This document shows positions 53,845-64,000 of a DNA stretch of 64,000 bases, piece after piece (within the stretch, counting starts at the first letter, position 1; each line of letters starts with the position of its first letter). The position numbers and the translations under genes are program-made. This DNA comes from Cichorium intybus (taxonomy: Eukaryota > Streptophyta > Magnoliopsida > Asterales > Asteraceae): positions 83,639,894 to 83,703,893 of the forward strand of contig CM042010.1 in assembly GCA_023525715.1 (NCBI GenBank). Direction: 5' to 3'. Below the pieces are notes generated by a model. That model was given only the letters and a program-made list of their open reading frames with translations. It was not told the DNA's origin and made no database searches.

Positions 53845-54827
53845 CTACTCCACCTCCCTTTCACTAGCCAACATCGTGAGATTTGGCTTCTTGGCTTGTT
53901 TTGTACTCATTGATCTCACTTGTGTAGAAGACATGGGTTTTAACAAAAAAAATTTACCATTGTGCCTCAACTCATATTCATTGCTTCTTCCTCTATGCAT
54001 CACATCCCTATCAAACTGCCAAGGACGTCCCAAAAGAATATGACAAGCATATATGGGAATAACATCACAAAGAATTTCATCTTCATATGATCCCATGGTC
54101 AATCCCACCTTCACTTGCTTTGATACCTTCACCTTATTACCATCATCTAACCAATGGAGTGCATATGGCTTAGGATGGGCTGTAGTGATTAAGCCCAACT
54201 TTGTAACCATCTCACTAGAAGCAACATTGGTACAACTTCCACCATCAATAATCAAACTACACCACTTGTCCTTAACCAAACATTTGGTGTGGAACAATTG
54301 GTCACGTTGATCAACATCAGCTTGTACAACCCGTGTTTGTAAAGTTCTAAGCACTAAGGTTGTATCATACATTGGGGCCTCATACTTCTCCTCTTCTTCT
54401 TCTTCTTCTTCTGCTTCTTCATCTTCATCATGTTAATCATTGAAAAGGCCACCCAATCTCTCTTCTTCTTCCAACAATTCATCACGGATCTCAACAGCCT
54501 CCCTTAATGTCACCACCCTCCTGTTTGGACAAGCATTTTGATAATGCTCAAGCCCTTGACATTTGAAGCAACAAAACTTGGACAAACTGGTCTCCTTGTT
54601 TGCACTATTCAACTTTAGGGCTGCTGTGGAACTACTAGCGCTAATGGGACTAGATGTTGCGGCTGACTTCATGCTAGATTTAGGTTTGGACCATGATTTG
54701 GACTTGGCAGATTCTAAGCTAGAGCTTGACCCTCCTCCATACTTTGTCTTCACTTGGGCTTCCAATTTCAGACAAAGACTACAAAGTGTCTCAAAATCAG
54801 CATAAGGGTAGAGTTCTACCGTGTTTG
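53845..54827 (-). pseudogene. Element H gag tail and protease (broken)
   Basis: From the D junction the frame is open through a Ser/Lys-rich gag tail to a zinc knuckle CFKCQGLEHYQNAC (near 54560-54520; CX2CX4HX4C). A TAA at 54435-54433 interrupts it, then an acidic run of Glu and the protease. The retropepsin motif reads IIDGGSCTNVAS (near 54265-54230), and an LLGRPWQFD block (near 54035-54010) matches the second conserved part. It ends in a TAG at 53847-53845 before RT. Gag N-terminus lies beyond D, outside the window. Confidence 0.82.
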
Positions 54828-55526
54828 TGTTGGATTAGGTGTCTAAGCCATGACTAATAATTAGTATTTACCTAATTAATAGTAGCATAGTCCATTTGGG
54901 TTGCCCTCATAGCTGGAGGATTAGTGGAAAGTTAAGTAGAGAGAAAGGGTTGATTTATTATATGACTAATAAATCAAGATATTGTTTGTTAATATATTAT
55001 GGAGATAATATATTAATTAGAAATAATATTATTTGATTAATAATTAGTCAGAAATTAATTGGATTAATTTCTGTGACATTAATTGGATTAATCAGGAGGT
55101 CAGGGATTAAAGTCGTACAAATTCAATAGTTGAATTGCGGCGCGCGGCGCGCAAACGTCTTGGTCGCGGCGCGCGTACAGATAATCCGGAAAATGGGCTG
55201 CGGCTAGGGTTTTAGCTTTGCCACTTGGTTCCCTATAAATAAGGAACCCTAGACCTCATTATCAGCCGCTCATTCTATTATTTTCTCTCTGGAATTTCGA
55301 TCCATAATCCTCTCGGCTTGGGTGTGATCTCATTTGAGGCAGGATATTTTTGCTGCTCAGCTTCTAGAAAATTCTAAAATGTTGGTTTATCTAATTTTTA
55401 TTCTTTTAGTTAATTTTCTTATGGCCTCTAGGTTTTGTTATATGTTCAATTAGAAGAAAACATAGATCCTTATAGGTTGCATGTGAACTTAGGTTATTTA
55501 GTTCATGGTTTGCAGAAAACCTTTCA
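54828..55526 (+). repeat. Element D 5' LTR
   Basis: 699 bases, TGTTGGATTAGG...ACCTTTCA. A CpG-dense word pair at 55137-55178 precedes TATAAATA at 55234-55241. Confidence 0.93.
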
Positions 55527-55527
55527 G

Positions 55528-55539
55528 TGGTATCAGAGC
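55528..55539 (+). promoter_or_regulatory. Primer-binding site of element D (tRNA-Met)
   Basis: TGGTATCAGAGC, one base after the LTR. Confidence 0.92.
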
Positions 55540-56015
55540 TTTTGGTTGTTTTCTTGTTGAATGGTTATAACTGTTTTTCCTAAAATTGGTGTTTAAAGCT
55601 TATAAACCCTAATTTCATGTGGATCGACTTTTTGGATTAGGGTTTTGGAAACCCTAATTCCTCCCTTAGTGATTTTCGATTTGGCCTATTAGGGTTTTAG
55701 GAGGCTTTCTATTTTTGGTAACTTTAATTGGTTAATTAAATGGATAACCTTAAATCCATTTCTTGAAATCGAAATCTAGGGGGTTTAGGATAGGTTTTAA
55801 TTAATATGATTAATTTGGATAAACCTATCTGCATTTGAATTAATTTAATTAATTGTTAATTAAAAGATAATTCAAAGGATTTAATTAATTTTAGAATTTG
55901 CGAAAATTAAGGATTAAATCCGGAAAAATATTTTAAATGTTTAAAATATTAAGATTTAATTATTAATTAAAGGATAATTAAATCGAATTTTAACGGTTTA
56001 ATTTAATTTTAAATT
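55540..56015 (+). other. Element D leader, first part
   Basis: Non-coding, AT-rich with TTAATTAA phrases. It aligns with the leader of C. It ends at the AAATT target site of solo LTR I. Confidence 0.6.
56011..56015. repeat. Left TSD of solo LTR I
   Basis: AAATT, identical to 57815-57819. Confidence 0.82.
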
Positions 56016-56576
56016 TGTTGAAAATACGATAACCGATCTCCACGAATAATGGTTTTTTAAGCCGTTTACTACTGTGTGACAGATATATATTTTATCTATA
56101 ACATGCGGAATAAATAAGAGTTGCGGAATAAATATAAACAAAAATTAAGTTACTGAAAGCTATAACTAAATAAAATAAAGCGGTAAATTTAATCTAGACA
56201 TTATTTAAATGGACAGAAAGCGGTAAATAAAGTAAATGTTAGAAGTTAGAGGTTAGATGTAATAAACGCCATTATCAACGATAAAGTGTTTTTACAATAA
56301 ATAAAAAGGTTAGAAGTTAGAAGTTAGAAGTTAGATGTCTCGGTTAAATACAGTCCACATATGTTTTCGTTGTCAATGTTCAATTCGGATGTATTGGATA
56401 TTTGGTACAGTTGATTTATAACAGTTTAAATAAATCAAAACCGACACAAATAATTTCAAAAGAACTTATTGATAGCTGAGGAAGATGGTGTTTTCTTTGA
56501 AGCGTCGATTCTTGTTCTTTACGGTAGGATGAGGTTTGGTAGTTTTTGGTGTTTGGTGAAATGGGTTTTTGGTGTC

Positions 56577-57112
56577 GGTTTATTTGAGATGCACGGGGTT
56601 TTTGTGGTTTAGTTTTCGTGGTGTATGTATTTGGTAGAGGGTGTGTAGGTTTTGTAGGTTGGTATTCGGGTTGAGGTTGTTTAGATGTTTGAGGTTTGGT
56701 GTCGGGTAGAGGTTTTGTTTTTTGCGGTTATATGGTTTGATTCTTGTTGACAAAATCAGAATTTTGAGTGTGGTTTATTTGAGATGCACGGGGTTTTTGT
56801 GGTTTAGTTTTCGTGGTGTATGTATTTGGTAGAGGGTGTGTAGGTTTTGTAGGTTGGTATTCGGGTTGAGGTTGTTTAGATGTTTGAGGTTTGGTGTCGG
56901 GTAGAGGTTTTGTTTTTTGCGGTTATATGGTTTGATTCTTGTTGACAAAATCAGAATTTTGAGTGTGGTTTATTTGAGATGCACGGGGTTTTTGTGGTTT
57001 AGTTTTCGTGGTGTATGTATTTGGTAGAGGGTGTGTAGGTTTTGTAGGTTGGTATTCGGGTTGAGGTTGTTTAGATGTTTGAGGTTTGGTGTCGGGTAGA
57101 GGTTTTGTTTTT
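56577..57112 (-). repeat. 195-bp tandem repeat, about 2.7 copies, in solo LTR I
   Basis: TATTTGAGAT begins at 56581, 56776 and 56971, giving a period of 195. Units are nearly identical. The third is followed by degenerate GGTAGAGGTTTTGT repeats to about 57150. The proline/threonine-rich reading frames across it are a by-product. Confidence 0.92.
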
Positions 57113-57337
57113 GGTGTAGGGTAGAGGTTTTGTTTGGTGTCGGGTAGAGTATGGGTGTAGCGGTTTTGTTTGGTGTTTGTTTGGACGTGGATTTTCTTTG
57201 ATTGAAAAGAGTTTTCTAAAGACTTTTGGCAGATTTTTTGCTCTTTGGACGTGGGGTAATCTTGATGTATTGGTGCTTGAATGGGTATGGTGTAGTGTAA
57301 GGTTTTTCTGCACAAGAATGGCAAGAGGTGAGCTTCT

Positions 57338-57345
57338 TATTTATA
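57338..57345 (-). promoter_or_regulatory. TATA box of solo LTR I
   Basis: TATAAATA on the minus strand; GC-rich word pairs lie 19 to 253 bases upstream. Confidence 0.6.
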
Positions 57346-57814
57346 GTTGCTGAGAAACAGTGTTCGCGTCGCGACCGGGGCTTCCGTCGCGTCGCGAAGG
57401 TGCGTGTGTCGTGTTGCTTTTGGTCGGCCACTGGTAAGTGCGTTGTGTTGGTAGTCTCGCGGTTGAAAGGTTGGTGGTGTCGCGTTGAAGGCTTCGCGTC
57501 GCGACCAGACATCCCGTCGCGTCGCGATCGCTGTAGCGATCTGGACTTCTGTGTTTTCTCTTCTTCACGTCGCGACCATGGCTTCTGTCGCGTCGTGATT
57601 GCTGTAGCTGGGTGATAATTTTTGTATTTTGCTCTTTGGTTCGTAGCATCACTTCCTTAGGTTTGGTTGTTTTCTCAAGGTTTCTTGGGTCTTGATTCAT
57701 TCTTGTTTTTGATCTTGAATTCACACAACCTGAAATAAACTGATAATATTTGTTAGATAAAAACAGTTCATCTTGTTTCAGTGATGGTCACATACAAAAA
57801 TATATTTTTCAACA

Positions 57815-58685
57815 AAATTTAATAGTTAAATTGGTAAAATTAAAAGATAAACCTGAAATATTTTAAAGAGTTTTAAAATACATCTTATATATGTTATTAA
57901 TTGTTAATACTATATGTATAAGATAAAATTGGTCAGTCAATTCAATAGTAGGCCCCATTCACGAAGCTGATCTATAAAGTGGGTATAAGGAGGCTGCCTA
58001 TAAAATGGCGGTCTAATGGGTGAACACTTTCGCCCACCGCTCGCGTGATCAGTGGAGGGTCGTTAGCCGAACAGTTTTGATAGGACCGCTTAATCATTAA
58101 AAGTATAATGATCAAAGTACTAGAACCATTTACAAAACAAAATCCCAATCTAGTTACTTTAGGAAAAATGTGAATTTGATGCTACCCGATGAAATTGCAC
58201 TTTGCACTTTATGAAACGTTGGTGGAGCGTGTGTGGTTTACTGGCACACCAATGGGGGTTCATAAAGAGTGGCAATGGGTGTCTCGGGTGTTATCATTGT
58301 TGATGGAGCGTGTGTGGTTAACCGGCACATCAATTTGAGATGATAATGGTCCCTGAGAGTACCAAGCTAATTTTCATGGTTATTCACACCCGGTTTGTGA
58401 TCCTCGGCATCCCAGTCACAAACGGTGGGGCATATCCGAGATTAAACATGCTATTGAACAGTTCAATAAATCTCAAAAGAAACTAGGAATTCCATTTATA
58501 ATAAGATTATTTTTCCGTGGTGGAATTGGCTGAATCGTCATTCGCCTACCTTTATAAAATTTGCTTATAGATTACGGCATCCCTCTTCTATGTTGCAAAT
58601 TGTTATAGTTGGATCCTAGCCTTATTTTATATTGGGTTATTATAATGATCGACAAGTATCTAATTAAACTTACATTCTTTTATAG
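57815..58685 (+). other. Element D leader, second part
   Basis: Resumes after the AAATT duplication (57815-57819) and aligns with 50904-51730 of C. It contains two phrases GGAGCGTGTGTGGTT (58213 and 58304) followed by GGCACA words that recur in C's leader. It ends TTCTTTTATAG directly before the gag ATG. Confidence 0.6.
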
Positions 58686-61600
58686 ATGTCTTCTGCTGAT
58701 CAATCCGCTCCCCACTCAAACTCCAGTGTTCCCTCTATCCTCTCACTGTGTTCCAAGGTTCAATTGAACGGGACAAACTACAATGACTGGATTAGGAATA
58801 TCAAGATGGCTCTGACGTACGAGAACAAAGAGTATGTCCTCGAGACCGAGCTTGTCGATATTGACCCTGAAACTGCTACTCCCGTGGAGATTGCCTTGTA
58901 CCAAAAACATTCTGATGATGCGACCAAAGTGGCCTGCATCATGATCGCCACAATGAACCCCAAATTGCAAAGGATATACGAATACTACTGGCCCTTTGAG
59001 ATGCACAAGGAGCTTGCGAAAAAGTTCCGCAAGCAAGATCGCATCCAAAGGTGCGAGGTGGTCAAGGACTTCACGAACAGCAAACCTAAAGATGGAGAGT
59101 CCATCTGCGCTCATGTGCAAAGAATGCAAGGTTACATGGAGCGGCTTAGAAAGCTTGCGATGCCTGTACCGGAGGAGTTGGCCGTTGACATAGTGCTTAA
59201 CTCCTTACCGAGTTCTTATGACCAGTTCAGGCTGGCTTATCATTTGAATAACAATCAGGCTAACCTGACTGAGTTGCATCGCATGCTTCGAGTTGCTGAG
59301 GACGGGATGAAGGGTAAAAGTGTACCCTCGGTTAATCAGCCCGTCCTAGCTATTGGAAGTGGCAAAGGAAAGAAGAGGAAGGGCCCTCCTAAGCAAAATT
59401 GGAGGGAAAAGGTTCAGGTCGGGTCATCAAGTAATGGCTCGATAACCAAGTCTTCCCAGATTCCTTGTGTGGCCAACCCCGATGAAGCCAACTGTTTCTA
59501 CTGCAAAGAGAAGGGCCATTGGAAGAGAAGCTGCCCCAAATACTTGCAGGATGTCAAGGATGGGAAAGTAAAGCCATCGACAGCAGGTATATACACTATC
59601 TCTAAAAACTCACCATCTTCTAATTCTTGGGTCCTTGATACAGGATGTGGTTTTCACATTTGTTCTGATCTGCAGGGCCTAAAGGAAAGCAGGGAGGTGG
59701 AGCACGGTAGACTGAACTTGATCATGGGCAATAGGAGATCGTCCCCTGTTACCAAGATCGGCGTTTATAGTTTAGTGCTTAGTAGTGATGTTAGCTTAGA
59801 GTTATTTAATTGTTGCTATTCGCCAGAAATGGCAAGAAACATTATTTCATTTCACGCATTGTTCAGACAAGGATTTCAATTTTCTTTTGATAATAAAATT
59901 GGCTCGATTTCTGTTTTCAAAAATGGTATTTTGATTTTTACTGCTTATCCTTGTGATGGTGTGTATGGAACTGTTGAATGTGTTGACAATTTAGGACATA
60001 GTGTAAATTATATTGATTCTACTAGTGGTGTAGAAAAGGAATTTCTGTGGCATAGTCGGCTCAGGCACATCAGCAACAAACGCATCGCCCAACTCCAAAA
60101 GGATGGAGTGTTGGAATCATTCGACCTCAGGTCGGATGATGTATGCGAATCTTGTCTGTTGGGCAAGATGACTAAATCACCTTTCAAAGGGTCTTTTGAA
60201 AGAGGTGAGGGTCTATTGGACATCATTCACACGGATGTGTGTGGTCCATTCAAATCAACCACAAAGGATGGCACGCGGTTCTACGTGACCTTTACCGACG
60301 ATTTTAGTAGATACGGTTATATCTACTTGATCAAGCACAAGTCGGACACCTTTGAAAAGTTCAAAGAGTTTAAGAATGAAGTAGAGAATCAATTAGGCAG
60401 GAAGATAAAGATCCTCAGGTCCGACAGAGGCGGAGAGTATCTAAGTATCGAGTTCCTAGACTATCTAAAGGAATGCGGAATAGTTTCGCAGTTGACACCT
60501 CCCAGGACAACACAGTTGAACGGTGTTGCGGAGAGGCGCAACCGAACCCTGTTGGACATGGTCCGTTCCATGATGAGTCGAGCTTCACTTCCCATTCACT
60601 TCTGGGGGTATGCCTTAGAGACTGCCGCCCATATCCTCAATCTTGTCTCTACTAAAAAGGTTGCTAAAACACCTCATGAGATGTGGATGGGGAAAGTTCC
60701 CTCGTTAGCACACATCAAGGTCTGGGGTTGTGAGGCTTTCGTTAGACGAGAGACTCAAGACAAACTCGCAGAAATAAGCAAAAGGTGTTTCTTCCTTGGT
60801 TATCCCAAACAGTCCTTTGGATATCTATTCTACAGACCAAGCGAGGACGTGGTCTATGTAGCTAGACGAGCGGTATTTTGAGAGAGAGAGCTCATATTCA
60901 AAGAGGACAGTGGGAGTACCATTGATCTAGAAGAAATTCAAGAATCATCATATGACGCAACCTTAGGAGAAACCAGCAACCAACATGAGGAAGAAGTTCC
61001 TGTTGGTCCGACAGATGTATCCTTACCTCTTAGGCGTTCCGGTAGGGTTAGCATGCCACCCGAGTTTTATGGGTTTCATATAACTTCGGATGGGGACACG
61101 TTTGTCAGTGATAGGACACTGATAAATTTGGATGAACCAGCTAACTACCAGGAAGCAGTGGCGGGCCCTGAGTCTGCCAAGTGGAAAGAGGCCATGGATA
61201 GCGAGATCAAGTCCATGTATGACAATCAAGTTTGGAACTTGGTTGACAACGTACCGGGTCGAAAGACAGTCGGGTGCAAATGGATCTTCAAGAAGAAGAC
61301 CGACATGGATGGAAAAGTACACACTTTCAACGCAAGACTGGTTGCGAAGGGCTTTACTCAAACCCCAGGGGTTGACTATGACGAGACCTTCTCACCAGTA
61401 GCGAAGATAAAGTCTATTAGGATTATGCTGGCCATAGCTGCATTTCATGACTATGAAATTTGGCAGATGGACGTCAAAACTGCTTTCCTTAATGGGAAGT
61501 TGACTGAGGATGTTTACATGAATCAGCCAGAGGGTTTTGTCGATGCAAAGTATCCTAATAAGGTGTGTAAGCTTGAGAGATCAATCTACGGATTGAAGCA

Positions 61601-62714
61601 AGCTTCTCGCAGCTGGAATCTTTGTTTCCATGAGAAAGTCAAAGAGTTTAGCTTCTCTAGGAGCGAGGATGAGTCCTGTGTATATGTCAAGGCTAGTGGG
61701 AGTATAGTCACCTTTCTGGTACTGTATGTCGATGACATACTGCTCATGGGAAACGATATTCCAACCTTGCAAGATGTCAAGGCTTGGCTTGGGAAATATT
61801 TCGCCATGAAGGACCTTGGAGAGGCTGCCTATATTCTCGGGATAAGAATATTGAGAGATAGGAAGAAGAGACTAATTGGACTTAGTCAGGATACATACTT
61901 GGAAAAGGTACTGAAAAGGTTTAGTATGGAAAATTCCAAGAAGGGAGAACTACCTATCCAAATTAATGCAAAATTGAGTAAGACTCAAAGTCCGAGTATA
62001 GACGAAGAAATAGCTGAAATGAGTCGGGTACCTTACGCTTTGGCTGTAGGATCGAACATGTATGCTATGACGTGTACTCGCCCTGACGTGGCCTTTGCTT
62101 TAAGCATGGTCAGTCAGTACCAGGGTAACCCTGGAAGGGCACATTGGATAGCTGTAAAAAATATACTCAAGTGTCTACGGAGGACCAAGAACATGGTGTT
62201 AGTCCTCGGTGGTAGTGATACCTTGAGAGTAGAAGGATATACAGATGCCATTTTTCAGACGGATAGAGACAGTGGTCGGTCTCAGTCGGGCTGGGTATTC
62301 CTTTTGAACGGTGGAGCAGTTACTTGGAAAAGTTCCAAGCAAGATACGGTGGCTGATTCTACTTGTGAATCAGAGTATATAGCAGCAAGTGAAGTGTCAA
62401 AGGAAGCGGCTTGGCTGAAGAACTTCATCGGTGACCTTGGAGTAGTCCTGAGTATTCAGGAGCCCATGGAACTGTTCTACGATAACGAAGGTGCGGTCGC
62501 CTTGACAAAGGAACCGCGAGACCATGGAAAGTCCAGACATATCGACAGAAAGTACCACTACATAAGGCATAAGGTAGAAGAAGGTCACCTCGTGGTAAAC
62601 AGGGTATCATCGGAAGACAATCCTGCAGATCCCTTGACAAAGGCTCTGAGTAGGATTAAGCATAATCAGCATGCTAGGAGCATTGGATTAAGAGATGATA
62701 TAAAGTTTATGTAA
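58686..62714 (+). pseudogene. Element D gag-pol polyprotein, 1342 residues, one nonsense codon
   Basis: One frame from ATG 58686 to TAA 62712-62714, broken only by TGA 60879-60881, where C retains CGA (Arg). Domains by residue: copia-type gag 1-240; zinc knuckle CFYCKEKGHWKRSC from 270; protease WVLDTGCGFH with Asp at 318; GAG-pre-integrase FLWHSRLRHI near 455; integrase core with Asp 517, Asp 580 and Glu 616; RT with WIFKKKTDMDGK near 865 and YVDD at 1014-1017; RNase H with YTDAIFQTDRDS near 1180, STCESEYIA and FYDNEGA, ending in PADPLTKAL. All catalytic residues looked for are present. The ATG is supported by homology to C. The family replicates through RNA in cytoplasmic particles and integrates in the nucleus. 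Confidence 0.93.
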
Positions 62715-63550
62715 ATTAGATAGGTTTCGAAACTTGTAACAATGTATTGTATTTGACTCTTGTGATTTAATAATAGAGATTTATTAATGAGTAATGGTTT
62801 ACTACTTTTGTCAATACTTTATCATTGTGTTTTATTTTGCATGTTTTACTTCCTGAATAATTGGATTATTCAAATATCCACAGTCGATTACACTTTTGGG
62901 AGTAAGTGTGAAGTAAGACTGTCATGAATTGGTAATAGATTGTCTAAGGAGTTAGACATTGCAATTGGATTGCTGCACCATTTGTGAGTACTTAGAAATG
63001 GAGATTTGAGTATTGGATAAACCTGCGCTCAATGGATTGCTTCATGGATTACATCACGAGCAATATTGAGACGATAATATCTTTTGATCTTTAAGCTAAG
63101 ACATATGAGTTATGATTTATTAGACGGTTGTTCATTGATAATACGAAAACGCATCGGTAACTCGGTGTTATAAAACGTATTGTTGTGAGTGTTGTCTGGT
63201 AAAAGACATAAGTATATGAGTCGAAGCTTATTCGTCCCTTGACCCTAACGGGGAACAGATATCTGTAGGCCTCTCGATGAATTTGAAGTTGACTAAAATG
63301 GTTGGCCAACCGGGACTAAATTGGTAGTCTAAGAGTCATATGCAAATCGGATATCGAGGAACAGTGAATCAGACCGGGATTTATTTTATCCATGTCTTGA
63401 GTTTGAAAAATATCTTGTTGGACGGAGGATCATCTGATCATTTATCTATGGACAGAACTGATTAGATCAGAGTTTGGCAGCGGTTTCTAGGAAGCTAAAA
63501 GTGCTGGTTAATTAGAGGTTAAATTGGTAATTATAGTCATAGACTTATCC
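62715..63550 (+). other. Element D 3' untranslated region
   Basis: About 0.84 kb of non-coding DNA between pol and the polypurine tract. No frame, repeat or structured motif stands out; the one open stretch on the other strand (63309-63091) has no support. Confidence 0.55.
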
Positions 63551-63561
63551 AAGTGGGAGAC
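63551..63561 (+). promoter_or_regulatory. Polypurine tract of element D
   Basis: AAGTGGGAGAC directly before the 3' LTR. Confidence 0.85.
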
Positions 63562-64000
63562 TGTTGGATTAGGTGTCTAAGCCATGACTAATAATTAGTA
63601 TTTACCTAATTAATAGTAGCATAGTCCATTTGGGTTGCCCTCATAGCTGGAGAATTAGTGGAAAGTTAAGTAGAGAGAAAGGGTTGATTTATTATATGAC
63701 TAATAAATCAAGATATTGTTTGTTAATATATTATGGAGATAATATATTAATTAGAAATAATATTATTTGATTAATAATTAATCAGAAATTAATTGGATTA
63801 ATTTCTGTGACATTAATTGGATTAATCAGGAGGTCAGGATTAAAGTCGTACAAATTCAATAGTTGAATTGCGGCGCGCGGCGCGCAAACGTCTTGGCCGC
63901 GGCGCGCGTACAGATAATCCGGAAAATGGGCTGCGGCTAGAGTTTTAGCTTTGCCACTTGGTTCCCTATAAATAGGGAACCCTAGACCTCATTATCAGTT
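63562..64000 (+). repeat. Element D 3' LTR (first 439 bases)
   Basis: Matches 54828-55267 with few differences, including the GC-rich words (63869-63909) and TATAAATA (63967-63974). The window ends inside it. Confidence 0.93.

Larger units (their letters stand above)
52787..54827 (-). mobile_element. Element H: Ty3/gypsy remnant hosting C and D
   Basis: Minus-strand gag tail, protease and RT in one basic frame, bounded by C on the left and D on the right; both ends continue outside the visible part. The CFKCQG knuckle and RT style resemble Reina/CRM-like chromoviruses, which is a guess since integrase is absent. It is the oldest, outermost layer. Confidence 0.82.
56016..57814 (-). mobile_element. 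Element I: solo LTR, 1799 bp, in the leader of D
   Basis: It starts TGTTGAAAA and ends TTTTTCAACA, is flanked by AAATT on both sides, and interrupts an otherwise alignable D/C leader. There is no primer site, polypurine tract or coding frame inside, which fits a solo LTR left by recombination between two LTRs. TATAAATA on the minus strand (57345-57338) with GC-rich words upstream (57598-57364) gives the orientation. Tandem repeats lie downstream of the TATA box. The family is probably gypsy-like from LTR length, but that is inference. Confidence 0.8.
54828..64000 (+). mobile_element. Element D: near-intact Ty1/copia element, 3' LTR runs off the window
   Basis: Plus strand. 5' LTR (54828-55526), primer site, long leader interrupted by solo LTR I, gag-pol (58686-62714) with a single stop, 0.8-kb 3' untranslated region, polypurine tract and the first 439 bases of the 3' LTR. 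The two LTRs differ by about seven substitutions and a one-base indel over that length. It is the same family as C but much younger. It sits in gag of H; the left flank GTTTG (54823-54827) should be duplicated beyond the window. Confidence 0.93.

Noticed and set aside
56923..57724. Thr/Pro-rich and Arg-rich frames in solo LTR I
   Set aside because: Produced by the 195-bp tandem repeat and the GC-rich words; no start context and no family.

Overview
This window is plant nuclear DNA made almost entirely of transposable elements nested inside one another. I see no host gene, rRNA, tRNA or CRISPR array. The mix (Ty1/copia elements of Sirevirus type with an extra 3' reading frame, Athila-type Ty3/gypsy elements primed by tRNA-Asp, a MuDR-like DNA transposon with spliced exons) points to a eudicot with a large repeat-rich genome. 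Asteraceae, for example a lettuce relative, is my guess from general sequence feel, not proof.

Layout, outermost first. Element H is a Ty3/gypsy remnant on the minus strand (52787-54827) that hosts two Ty1/copia elements: C (minus, 52786 leftward past the window start) and D (plus, 54828 to beyond 64000). C is split three times: by Athila-like F (41960-50389, TSD TTAGT), by Sirevirus-like B (26872-40468, TSD CAACC), and by Athila-like E (right end 25539). E is in turn split by Sirevirus-like A (plus, 1-20915). A is split by gypsy-type remnant G (4470-9287) and by a 6.0-kb MuDR-like transposon (9623-15649, 9-bp TSD AATAAAATT). D carries a solo LTR, I (56016-57814, TSD AAATT). This gives a five-level stack: H > C > E > A > G or MULE.

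Coding content. A and B share gag, protease, integrase, RT, RNase H, then about 2 kb of non-coding DNA and a third ORF of about 1000 codons. That ORF has its own TATA box. F keeps gag-protease and an Athila 3' ORF but has no RT, RNase H or integrase. D is the best preserved, with one nonsense codon in a 1342-residue gag-pol and LTRs that differ at about eight positions over 439 bases. The MULE has a near-complete mudrA-like transposase with legible introns, plus a second gene with a GRF-type zinc finger.

The most interesting pattern is regulatory. In LTRs of three unrelated families (Athila E and F, copia D, gypsy-type solo LTR I), CpG-dense paired words of GCGCGCCGCG type lie just upstream of the TATA box in otherwise AT-rich DNA. 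The same arrangement occurs inside F upstream of a TATA-like box that precedes the 3' ORF, which also appears to have a leader intron. All annotations rest on reading the sequence by eye; lineage names are family-level judgements.
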